Source: Actinomadura luzonensis (GTDB lineage: Bacteria > Actinomycetota > Actinomycetes > Streptosporangiales > Streptosporangiaceae). From it: a stretch of DNA of 64,000 nucleotides. The position numbers and the translations under genes are program-made. A model generated the notes under the pieces. That model was given only the letters and a program-made list of their open reading frames with translations. It had not been told where the DNA came from and did no database searches. The stretch covers positions 3,787,001 through 3,851,000 of the forward strand of contig NZ_JAKRKC020000001.1 in assembly GCF_022664455.2 (NCBI RefSeq), written 5' to 3'. Of the stretch, positions 13,717 through 20,815 are shown in pieces (the first letter of the stretch is position 1; every line of letters begins with the position of its first letter).

Positions 13717-14406
13717 CTAGGCGTCGTTCTCGTAGCGGTAGCCGCGGCCGCGCAGGGTGGTGATGCGGGCCGGGTCCTCGCCGTGGTCGGCCAGCTTGCG
13801 CCGCAGCGCGAACACGTGCACGTCGAGCGTCTTGGTCGGCCCGAACCAGTTCTCGTCCCACACCTCGTCCATGAGCTGCTCGCGGGTGACCACCTCACCG
13901 GCGCGACCGGCGAGCGCCGCCAGCAGGTCGAACTCCTTCGGCCGCAGCGCCATCTCCTCCCCGCCGACGTAGGCGCGGCGGGCCGGCAGGTCGAGCCGGA
14001 GCCGCCCCACGCTGACCGACCGCCCCTCCGCCGCCGGGGCCTGCCTGCGCAGGTGGGCGCGCAGCCGGGCCAGCAGCTCGGTCAGCCGGAACGGCTTGGT
14101 GAGGTAGTCGTCGGCGCCCGCGTCCAGCGCCACCACCACCTCGAACTCCTCGGTGCGGGCGGTCAGCACCACGATCACCGCGCCCGGCAGGACGGCCCGC
14201 AGCCGCCGGCACACCGACACCCCGTCGGCGTCCGGCAGGCCCAGGTCCAGCAGGATCAGGTCGGGCGGCACGGCGACGGCGTCGTCCAGCGCCCCGCCCC
14301 CGGTACGGGCCCAGGCGGGCTCGTAGCCGCCGGCCCGCAGCGCCTCCACCAGCTCCGCGCCGATCACCTCGTCGTCCTCGACGACCAGCACCCGTGCCCC
14401 GCCCAT
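13717..14406 (-). CDS. OmpR/PhoB-family response regulator
   Basis: A protein of 229 residues. The receiver (1-118) has VLVVEDDEVIG, phospho-acceptor DLILLDLGLPDADG, the switch residue in VVLTARTEE and KPF. The winged-helix DNA-binding domain (about 130-225) has LRPKEFDLLAALAGRAGEVV, then REQLMDEVWDENWFGPTKTL and RGRGYRYEND. It faces the histidine kinase tail to tail instead of sharing an operon with it. The shared 19-bp motif upstream of each gene suggests this protein binds both promoters. The GT-fusion gene is divergent and may belong to the same regulon. Confidence 0.93.
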   Translation of the reverse strand: MGGARVLVVEDDEVIGAELVEALRAGGYEPAWARTGGGALDDAVAVPPDLILLDLGLPDADGVSVCRRLRAVLPGAVIVVLTARTEEFEVVVALDAGADDYLTKPFRLTELLARLRAHLRRQAPAAEGRSVSVGRLRLDLPARRAYVGGEEMALRPKEFDLLAALAGRAGEVVTREQLMDEVWDENWFGPTKTLDVHVFALRRKLADHGEDPARITTLRGRGYRYENDA

Positions 14407-14488
14407 GGCCTAGATGGTAGGCGCGGGCGGCCGGCCGGCCGAGGGGTTCGGCCACGACGGCCGCGAGCGGCCGGCCGGGCACCGGCAA

Positions 14489-14507
14489 GGTAAGCGTTCC
14501 GCTAACC
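14489..14507. promoter_or_regulatory. two-component motif, copy 2
   Basis: Read on the minus strand this is GGTTAGCGGAACGCTTACC, matching the copy at 12262-12280 except at the central base. It lies 83 bp upstream of the response-regulator start and about 77 bp upstream of the PAP2-glycosyltransferase start, in a divergent promoter region of about 180 bp. Confidence 0.65.
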
Positions 14508-14583
14508 ATCGGCAGATCAGGCGCTGACCCGGCCCGGCCTAGCGTGATCGCATGAGGTGCCGGCCCCGGTCGGGGGGACACAC

Positions 14584-16260
14584 GTGACCAGCGCCGTCAG
14601 GGCGGGCGGAGCACCGCCGCTCCTGGCGCTCGCGGGCCTGGGGACGGCTCTGCCGGCCGGGTTCGCCGCCCGCGCCCCGGGCTGGACCGGGGCGGACGCG
14701 GACCTGGGCGGGGTCGTCCTGGCGCACCGGGCCCCGTGGGCGACCGCGGTGGCGCGGGTGCTGGACGCCGGCTTCGGCGCGGCCACGGGGCTCGTCCTGG
14801 TGGCCGCGCTGGTCCTGGCCCTGGCCGCCACGCGGCGGATGCGGGCGGCCTGGCGCTCGCTGGCCGTCGTCGTGGCCGGCTGGGGCCCGGTCCCTCTGGT
14901 GCGGGCCGCGGTGGCCCGGCCCCGGCCGCCGGCGGCGCACGCCCTGGTGCTGGAGCAGGGCCCGCACGGCTATCCCAGCTCGCACGTGTGCCTGACGCTG
15001 TCGCTGGTGATCGCGTGCGCGCTGCTGGCCGGGTCGGCCGTGCCGCTGGTGCTGCGCGCGGACCGGCTGGGGGCGCTGGCCCTGCGGCTGGACAACCGGC
15101 GCCGGTCGTGGCGGGCCGGCCCGCCGGACGCGCGGCGGGTCACGATCCTGCTGCTGCACGCGTACGGGATGGGCGGCACGATCAGGACGGCGTTCAACCT
15201 GGCGGCGGTGCTGGCCGGCGACCACGACGTGGAGATCGTGAGCGTGACCAGGACCCGGGACCGGCCGTTCTTCCCGATCCCGCCGGGCGTGCGGGTCTCC
15301 TTCCTGACCGGGCGGCGCGCGCCGTGGCCGGCCCGGTGGCGCAGCCGGCTGATCCCGCGGCAGGAGACCGCCTACGACAAGTTCGACCTGCGTACCGACG
15401 TGGCGCTGGCGCGGTTCCTGCGCGGCCTGCGGGGCGGGGTCCTGATCACCACCCGGCCGGGGCTGAACCTGGCCGCCGCCCTGCTCGCCCCGCCGGGGGT
15501 GATCGTCATCGGGCAGGAGCACGTCGGCTTCGGCACGCACAAGCCCGCCGTGCGGCGGCTGATCGCCCGCCGTTACGGCCGGCTGGACGCCCTGGTCACG
15601 CTGACCCGCGCCGACCTGCACGCCTACCGCGCCGCGCTGGGGCCGGGCGCGCCCCGCCACCTGCTGCGCATCCCGAACGCGGTGCCGCCGGTGCGCGGCG
15701 GGCCGTCGCCGCTGACCGGGAAGGTGGTGCTGGCGATCGGCAGGCTGAGCAAGGTCAAGGGCTTCGACCTGCTGCTGGCGGCGTGGGAGCAGGTGGCCGC
15801 CGCGCACCCGGGCTGGACGCTGCGGATCGCCGGCTCAGGACCGGACCGCGGCCGGCTGCTCGACCTGGCGGAGGAGCGCCGCCTGACCGGGTCGGTGCGC
15901 TTCCTGGGCGCGGTGCGGGACGTGGGGGCGCAGCTCGACGAGGCCGCGGTGCTGGCGGTCAGCTCCCGGCACGAGGGGTTCCCCATGGTGATCCTGGAGG
16001 CGATGGCCAAGGGCGTGCCGGTGGTGTCCTTCGACTGCCCGTCCGGGCCGGGGGAGATCATCACGCACGGCTGGGACGGGCTGCTCGTCCCGCCCGGCGA
16101 CGTGGACGCGCTGGCCACCCAGCTGTGCGTCCTGATCGCCGACGAGGCGCTGCGCCGCCGCATGGGCGACCGGGCGCTGCGCACCTCGGGCCGCTACGAC
16201 GCCGCGCACGTCGGCGCGGAGTGGCGGCGGCTGCTCACGGAGCTGGGCGGCCCGCGGTAG
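14584..16260 (+). CDS. truncated PAP2 membrane domain fused to family-4 glycosyltransferase
   Basis: About 558 residues. Residues 1-160 are a membrane region with the first two PAP2 phosphatase motifs (RAAVARPRPP, and YPSSH about residue 129). The third motif (SRxxxxxHxxxD) is missing: the domain stops after SLVIACALLAGSA. After a short basic linker, a GT-B glycosyltransferase starts near residue 184 (ILLLHAYGMGGTIRTAFNLA), with IGRLSKVKGFDLLLAAWE, then SSRHEGFPMVILEAMA (EX7E region). I chose the GTG at 14584, preceded by GGGGGGA; a GTG at 14557 is possible. The glycosyltransferase half resembles the gene at 62082. The phosphatase is probably inactive and may serve as a membrane anchor. Confidence 0.88.
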   Translation: MTSAVRAGGAPPLLALAGLGTALPAGFAARAPGWTGADADLGGVVLAHRAPWATAVARVLDAGFGAATGLVLVAALVLALAATRRMRAAWRSLAVVVAGWGPVPLVRAAVARPRPPAAHALVLEQGPHGYPSSHVCLTLSLVIACALLAGSAVPLVLRADRLGALALRLDNRRRSWRAGPPDARRVTILLLHAYGMGGTIRTAFNLAAVLAGDHDVEIVSVTRTRDRPFFPIPPGVRVSFLTGRRAPWPARWRSRLIPRQETAYDKFDLRTDVALARFLRGLRGGVLITTRPGLNLAAALLAPPGVIVIGQEHVGFGTHKPAVRRLIARRYGRLDALVTLTRADLHAYRAALGPGAPRHLLRIPNAVPPVRGGPSPLTGKVVLAIGRLSKVKGFDLLLAAWEQVAAAHPGWTLRIAGSGPDRGRLLDLAEERRLTGSVRFLGAVRDVGAQLDEAAVLAVSSRHEGFPMVILEAMAKGVPVVSFDCPSGPGEIITHGWDGLLVPPGDVDALATQLCVLIADEALRRRMGDRALRTSGRYDAAHVGAEWRRLLTELGGPR

Positions 16261-16840
16261 CCGGGGCGGCGCGCAGGGCGGCGAGGGCGAGGTCGAGCTG
16301 GACGGGCACGGCCGACTGGTCGCCGGTCGCCTTGGCCCGCAGCGTCGCGCCCTCGAAGGAGTCGATGAGGAAGGCGGCCAGCTCGCCGGCCGGGCGGGAG
16401 GCGGTCAGCTCGCCGGACTCCTGTCCTTCGGCGACGGTGGCGGCCACGGCGGCGGTCCAGGAGTCGAGGATCTCCCGGACGGCGGCGCGGACCGGCTCGC
16501 CCGCGCTGGCGCACTCGCCGGCGAAGGTGGCCAGCAGGCAGCCGAACTCGACGCCGGTGGCGCGGGTGCGTTCGGCCTGGGCCAGGAAGTGGCGGCGCAG
16601 CCGTTCCGCGCAGGAGGAGCCGTCGCCCGCGGCCAGGGCGGAGAAGTCGGTGCCGCGGGCGTAGCGGCGGACGATCTCGACGGCGAGCGCCTGCTTGCTC
16701 GGGAAGTGGTTGTAGAAGGAGCCCTTGGGGACGCCCGCCGCCGTGGTGATGTCCTGGACGCTGGCGCCGCCGAAGCCCTGGCGGCGGAAGACGTCCTCGG
16801 CGCTGTCGACCAGTCTGCTCTTCACGCTGATCCGTGGCAT
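16235..16840 (-). CDS. TetR-family transcriptional regulator
   Basis: About 201 residues starting MPRISVKSRLVDSAEDVF. The helix-turn-helix reads GFGGASVQDITTAAGVPKG, then SFYNHFPSKQALAVEI, a TetR pattern close to NemR/AcrR-type repressors. An ATG seven codons upstream is possible, but the operator and -10 overlap it and leave a leaderless start at 16840. The 3' end overlaps the end of the glycosyltransferase fusion by 26 bp, tail to tail. Its own promoter and that of the transporter downstream of it share a 20-bp operator, so it most likely represses both. Confidence 0.92.
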   Translation of the reverse strand: MPRISVKSRLVDSAEDVFRRQGFGGASVQDITTAAGVPKGSFYNHFPSKQALAVEIVRRYARGTDFSALAAGDGSSCAERLRRHFLAQAERTRATGVEFGCLLATFAGECASAGEPVRAAVREILDSWTAAVAATVAEGQESGELTASRPAGELAAFLIDSFEGATLRAKATGDQSAVPVQLDLALAALRAAPATAGRPAP

Positions 16841-16846
16841 GGCCTC

Positions 16847-16866
16847 AATATGACCGCTCATCTTGG
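16847..16866 (-). promoter_or_regulatory. TetR operator, copy 1, over its own promoter
   Basis: AATATGACCGCTCATCTTGG on the plus strand; the core ATGACCGCTCAT is a dyad with one mismatched pair. On the coding strand TTGACC lies upstream and CATATT or TATTGA serves as -10, only about 5 bases before the ATG at 16840, so the transcript is probably leaderless. Confidence 0.65.
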
Positions 16867-16879
16867 GGAGGTCAACCGA

Positions 16880-17848
16880 TCAGGCGGCCTTCAGCGGCGC
16901 GACCTCGCCGTGGGGACGGCGGGCCGGGAGGAGCAGGGCGAGCGAGCGCGCCCCGATGCCGCCGATGACCGCGGTGGCGACCGCCACCAGCGCCCAGGCG
17001 CCCGCCGTGGCCACCGGCGCGGCGGCGGACGTCAGCAGCCGCACGCCGTAGGTGGCGCTGGCCGCCGTGGTGAAGGTGAACGCCCAGAAGCCGAGGGCGA
17101 ACGGCAGGCGCGCGTAGCGGCGCAGCAGGAACAGGTGCGGCAGCAGCAGCGCGACCATCAGCCCCGCCAGCACCTCGTGCGCGGCCCCGGGGCGGGCGCC
17201 CGCGATCGCCCACCAGGCGTTGCCCGCCACGGCGGGCGGCGCGGAGAAGATCGCCAGGGTCGGCAGCAGCGGCGCGGGCAGCTCGGGACCGGTGACGAAC
17301 CTGGCCAGCAGGACGGCCCCGATCAGCAGCCAGAACAGCACGCCCGCGCCGAGCAGGGCGACGGCCGCGCCCCGCTGCCCGATCACCGCGAGGGACTGGG
17401 CGGCGATGAGGGAGGCGGCGACCGTCGGCAGGAGGTGCCCGCCGTGCAGCGTCGCGGCCTGGCGAGGGGCGGTGAGCAGGGCGGCGACGAACCACGCCCC
17501 GAACGCCGCCGCGACCGCCAGCATCACCCACACCAGGGCCGCGCCGGCGGCGGGGGCGTAGGCGGCCAGGTGCGCCGCGAGGAGCGAGCCGGTGGCGGGG
17601 GCGAGCGCGGCGAACGGCCCGAGGACGGGGTGGCGCAGGTCCGCGGCGAGGTCGCGCGGGCTCCTGACGCCGAGGCCGTAGCGGATGAGGGTGGCCGCCC
17701 AGGCGAGCGCCGCCACGGCCCAGAGGGCTTCGCCGGCGAGCGGCGGGGCGCCGAGCGCGGAGGCGGCCGCGGTCCAGGTGCCGGCGAGGCCGGACAGCCC
17801 GAAGCCGATGCCGAGGGTGTTGAGCGGGATCCGCGTCGACCTTGTCAT
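16880..17848 (-). CDS. TDT/SLAC1-family membrane transporter
   Basis: About 322 residues with about ten hydrophobic helices. The N-terminal NTLGIGFGLSGLAGTW and the following HPVLGPFAALAPATGSLL fit the tellurite-resistance/dicarboxylate (TehA, SLAC1) family of anion exporters. Start at MTRSTRIPL; a TTG four codons upstream is less likely given the promoter spacing. TTGACT, a 17-bp spacer and TATTGT precede the ATG by about 8 bases, so this mRNA also looks leaderless. The TetR gene follows 39 bp downstream on the same strand, and both carry the same operator. Inferred role: anion or sulfite/dicarboxylate efflux induced when TetR binds a ligand. Confidence 0.8.
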   Translation of the reverse strand: MTRSTRIPLNTLGIGFGLSGLAGTWTAAASALGAPPLAGEALWAVAALAWAATLIRYGLGVRSPRDLAADLRHPVLGPFAALAPATGSLLAAHLAAYAPAAGAALVWVMLAVAAAFGAWFVAALLTAPRQAATLHGGHLLPTVAASLIAAQSLAVIGQRGAAVALLGAGVLFWLLIGAVLLARFVTGPELPAPLLPTLAIFSAPPAVAGNAWWAIAGARPGAAHEVLAGLMVALLLPHLFLLRRYARLPFALGFWAFTFTTAASATYGVRLLTSAAAPVATAGAWALVAVATAVIGGIGARSLALLLPARRPHGEVAPLKAA

Positions 17849-17858
17849 GGCCCGGGAC

Positions 17859-17878
17859 AATATGACCGGTCGTCTTGA
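17859..17878 (-). promoter_or_regulatory. TetR operator, copy 2, in the transporter promoter
   Basis: AATATGACCGGTCGTCTTGA on the plus strand matches copy 1 at 17 of 20 positions and has a perfect GACCGGTC core. It sits inside the 17-bp spacer of a TTGACT / TATTGT promoter, an ideal position for repression. The rest of the 241-bp gap up to 18089 shows nothing gene-like. Confidence 0.7.
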
Positions 17879-18089
17879 AAGTCAATTCGGGCTCCGCCGG
17901 GTGGAGGCTGACCGGCGCCGCCGTTGACGGGGGCGGACCAGCGCATGGAACGTCTGGGGCGCTTCCGGGCGGACCGCCCCGCACCGGTCGCTTCTCACGG
18001 ACCGTCCTGTGATGGGGCCGCTTCGGGCGTGCGACTCTCCGAGAGCCCGACTCGGGACGGGCGCCCCGGGGTCGCTCGGGCGAGGGGGA

Positions 18090-19427
18090 TCAGACGTGGG
18101 CGGTCAGGCGGGTGACGGCTTCGGCCACTGACGCGACGGGGATGGCGGCCATGCAGGCCGGGCCGCCGGCCGACAGCGGGCAGGCGGCGGTCCACCAGCA
18201 CGGCTGTTCGGTGATGGCCGTCGGGCGGCGGTGGCGGCATTCGGGCAGGCCCTGCAGGTCGAAGCCCGCCGGGCCGCCGGGGGTTGCCGGGCCGCCGGGC
18301 GTCAGCGGGACGTCGGGGGTCAGCGGGCCGTCGGAAGTCGGCGGGCCGTCGGCGGTCGGCGGGCCGTCGGCGGTCGGCGGGCCGTTGAGGCCGTACCTGC
18401 CCGTCCAGGTGGGGCCGAAGAGCCCGACGGTGGACGCGCCCGCGGCGGCGGCCAGGCGTAGCGGGCCGGTGTCGCCGCCGACCACCACGCCGCCGCGCGC
18501 GCCGACAGCCGCCAGGCAGGCGGCGAGGGTGCGCAGGTCACAGCGGGGCAGCACGGCAAGGGACGGCCAGGAGGGCGTCGCGGCCTGGAACGGCGAAACG
18601 GCCGTCCCCGGCGAAACGGCCGTCCCCGGCGAAACGGCGCACGTGCCCTTGGCGGGGGCGTCGAGCGCGAGCAACGGGTGACCGCCCCGGGCCAGCAGTT
18701 CGGCCAGCTCCCGCCAGCGTCCGGCGGGCCAGCGCTTCACCTCCATCCCGGCCTCGGTGATGAGCACGACGGGCGGCCTGGACGGCGAAGGCCCGAAGGC
18801 GGCGGACGAGGAAGAGGACGAGGGGGAGGCCGGGGCGAGGCAGGCGGTCACCAGGTGTTCGCCGCGCGCGCGTTCCGCCGGGGTCAAACGCACCCTGGGG
18901 CGGGCGGTGCGGTCGTCCGGGGCGAGCAGGCCCTCGTCGCACAGGATGCGCAGGTACCGCTCCCCCACCGGCTCGCCGGGCGGCGGATCGCGCCACAGGT
19001 CGGTGACGGCGCGGCCGGCGGCCGCGGTGAGCAGGGCGGGGATGCCGTCGGTCCGGGTGGTCGTGACGGCCAGGTCGGGGCGGTGGGCGGCCAGGGCGGC
19101 GGCGACGGCCTCCCGTTCCGCGCCCGGACGCGGGTGGCGGGGCGTACGGACCTCGGCCACGGCCGGGTCGCCGCGCAGCAGCTCCGCGCCGGGCTCGTGT
19201 GTGACCACGCGCAGCGCCGCCCCGGGATGGCGGCGGGCCAGGGCGTGGACGACCGGCAGGAGCATGACGAGGTCGCCGATCCCGCCGAGCAGGTCGACGA
19301 CCAGGATCTCCCGGACCGGCCCTCGCCCCCGCGACCACGACTGCCCCTCGCCCTGGAGGCGCGGCTCTCCCGGATCACCCTTCGGTCGCGACGTCCGGTC
19401 CGCCCACCCGCGCGCTGGGTCAGTCAT
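18090..19427 (-). CDS. glycosyltransferase family 9 (heptosyltransferase-like)
   Basis: A protein of 445 residues. The core starts VREILVVDLLGGIGDLVMLL, with the nucleotide-sugar region VVVGGDTGPLRLAAAAGAST, then VGLFGPTWTGRYG, typical of GT9. The C-terminal region has a Cys-rich pattern (LPECRHRR, EQPCWW, AACPLS, GGPACM). Two low-complexity inserts are unusual: AVSPGT repeats in the middle and PPTADG/PLTPD repeats between the sugar-binding site and the Cys-rich end. It overlaps the upstream glycosyltransferase by 8 bp, so the two form an operon. The product is probably a surface or secreted glycan; the exact sugar is unknown. Confidence 0.85.
   Translation of the reverse strand: MTDPARGWADRTSRPKGDPGEPRLQGEGQSWSRGRGPVREILVVDLLGGIGDLVMLLPVVHALARRHPGAALRVVTHEPGAELLRGDPAVAEVRTPRHPRPGAEREAVAAALAAHRPDLAVTTTRTDGIPALLTAAAGRAVTDLWRDPPPGEPVGERYLRILCDEGLLAPDDRTARPRVRLTPAERARGEHLVTACLAPASPSSSSSSAAFGPSPSRPPVVLITEAGMEVKRWPAGRWRELAELLARGGHPLLALDAPAKGTCAVSPGTAVSPGTAVSPFQAATPSWPSLAVLPRCDLRTLAACLAAVGARGGVVVGGDTGPLRLAAAAGASTVGLFGPTWTGRYGLNGPPTADGPPTADGPPTSDGPLTPDVPLTPGGPATPGGPAGFDLQGLPECRHRRPTAITEQPCWWTAACPLSAGGPACMAAIPVASVAEAVTRLTAHV
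18278..18384 (-). repeat. 18-bp coding repeats in the GT9 gene (Pro/Thr/Asp)
   Basis: Degenerate to near-perfect copies of GGGCCGTCGGCGGTCGGC encode GPPTADGPPTADGPPTSDG and then PLTPDVPLTPGGPATPGG. The copies nearest 18384 are the most alike, suggesting recent expansion at that end. Confidence 0.8.
18593..18638 (-). repeat. 18-bp coding repeats in the GT9 gene (AVSPGT)
   Basis: Two full copies and a partial copy of GCGAAACGGCCGTCCCCG encode AVSPGTAVSPGTAVSP in a loop of the glycosyltransferase. Confidence 0.8.
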
Positions 19428-20634
19428 CGGCGGGTGGCGGGGTGAGCAGGGACTCGTACAGGGTGCGGTGGGCGGCGGCGACGCGCGGCCAGGAGTGGCG
19501 GGCGGCCAGGCGGAGGGCTTCGGCCGCCAGGCGCCGCCGCAGGGCGGGGTCGTCGAGGAGCCGGGCCACCGCGTCCGCGACGGCCTCCGGGTCGCGGCGG
19601 GCCGCGACGGCGGTGACGGCCTCTCCCAGGGGCAGCGCCGGGTCCGGTTCGTCCGGTACGGTGACCGCCGTCGGCAGCCCGTGCGCCAGCATGGTCAGCA
19701 GCGCCCCGCTCTTGGTGGTCACTCCGGCCGTGAACGGCAGCACCCCGGCGTCCGCCGCGTGCAGCGCCTCCGAGACCCGCGCGGCGGGCAGGTGCCCGGT
19801 GAACGTGACCGCCTCCGCCACCCCGTGCCGCGCGGCGAGCGCGTCCAGCTCGGCGTGAAAGGCCAGCGCCTCGCGCTCGGGCAGCGCCTGCGAGGTGAAG
19901 CCGCCGACGACCAGCAGCCGCAGCCCCGGACGGGCGGCGCGGAGCGCGGGCAGCGCCTCGATGAGCTGCCGGACCCCCTTGACCGGGTGCACGAACCCGA
20001 AGAAGGCGAGCAGCGGATCCCGCGGCCCCATCCCGAGCGCGGCCCGCACCCGGGCCCGGGCGCCGGCGGCGCGGCCGTGGTCGACGACGTTGGGGGCCAG
20101 CGGCACCTCCACCACGCCGTCCGCGCCGGTGCGGAGGCGCACCTGGCAGGCGTGCGCGCCGTTGGTGACGACGACGCGGGCGCTGGCGGGCACCAGGCGG
20201 CCGGTCTCCCGGTCCCAGAGGCGGCGGCGTTCGAGCGGACGCCAGAGCCGGTCCGGAACCCAGCCGGGCACCGCCCACCAGCCGTACTCGTGCAGCGTGG
20301 TCACCAGCGGGGCGCCCGCTTCGAGCAGCAGCGGCAGCAGGCCGGGGAAGCCGGAGAAGCGGTAGACGGACGGCGCGAACTGCACGTGCACCACGTCCGG
20401 GCGCAGCCGCCGCACCCGCCGGGCCGCGTCGAGCGTGGCGGGCAGCCAGCTCCACCCGGTCCCGGCCCGCTCGGGCCCGACGGGCACCCGGACCGCCTCC
20501 ACCCCGTCGCGGCCGAGCGCGGCGACGAGACGTCCGACATAGTCGCCGACGCCGTCGTGCTCGGCCGGGGCCGGTCCGTGGACCATCGCCACCCGGATGC
20601 GCTCGCCCTCCGCCACGGCTCCCCCGTTCCCCAT
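19420..20634 (-). CDS. family-4 glycosyltransferase
   Basis: About 404 residues from MGNGGAVAEGERIRVAMVHG. GT-B fold features are the N-terminal DGVGDYVGRLVAAL glycine region, LLAFFGFVHPVKGVRQLIEA at the start of the second domain, and ADAGVLPFTAGVTTKSGALL, where the usual EX7E is replaced by a TTKSG acceptor/donor loop seen in some GT4 enzymes. The reading frame is open further upstream, but that part overlaps the divergent CDF region and codes poorly. The 3' end overlaps the GT9 gene by 8 bp. Likely role: transfer of a sugar to a lipid or glycan acceptor, in tandem with GT9. Confidence 0.87.
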   Translation of the reverse strand: MGNGGAVAEGERIRVAMVHGPAPAEHDGVGDYVGRLVAALGRDGVEAVRVPVGPERAGTGWSWLPATLDAARRVRRLRPDVVHVQFAPSVYRFSGFPGLLPLLLEAGAPLVTTLHEYGWWAVPGWVPDRLWRPLERRRLWDRETGRLVPASARVVVTNGAHACQVRLRTGADGVVEVPLAPNVVDHGRAAGARARVRAALGMGPRDPLLAFFGFVHPVKGVRQLIEALPALRAARPGLRLLVVGGFTSQALPEREALAFHAELDALAARHGVAEAVTFTGHLPAARVSEALHAADAGVLPFTAGVTTKSGALLTMLAHGLPTAVTVPDEPDPALPLGEAVTAVAARRDPEAVADAVARLLDDPALRRRLAAEALRLAARHSWPRVAAAHRTLYESLLTPPPADD

Positions 20635-20815
20635 GACGCTGCTCGGGAGGTGCCCGGCAGCCGGTGCGGCAAACCTGCCGACGTGGGGCGTCTGTGCCTG
20701 TTCATCCCGTTCTTCGGGGAGGTTGCGTGAGGGCATGGACGTGGCTGACGGCGAGGGCCACGTCTGCTTCGCGCGCTCCTGGGTAAGGGCGAGGGTCATG
20801 TCGAGAGGAGGCGGC

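Noticed and set aside
20635..20799. Longer starts for both the minus-strand glycosyltransferase and the plus-strand CDF gene.
   Set aside because: The extended frames overlap each other head to head and lack ribosome sites; the internal starts used here have better support.
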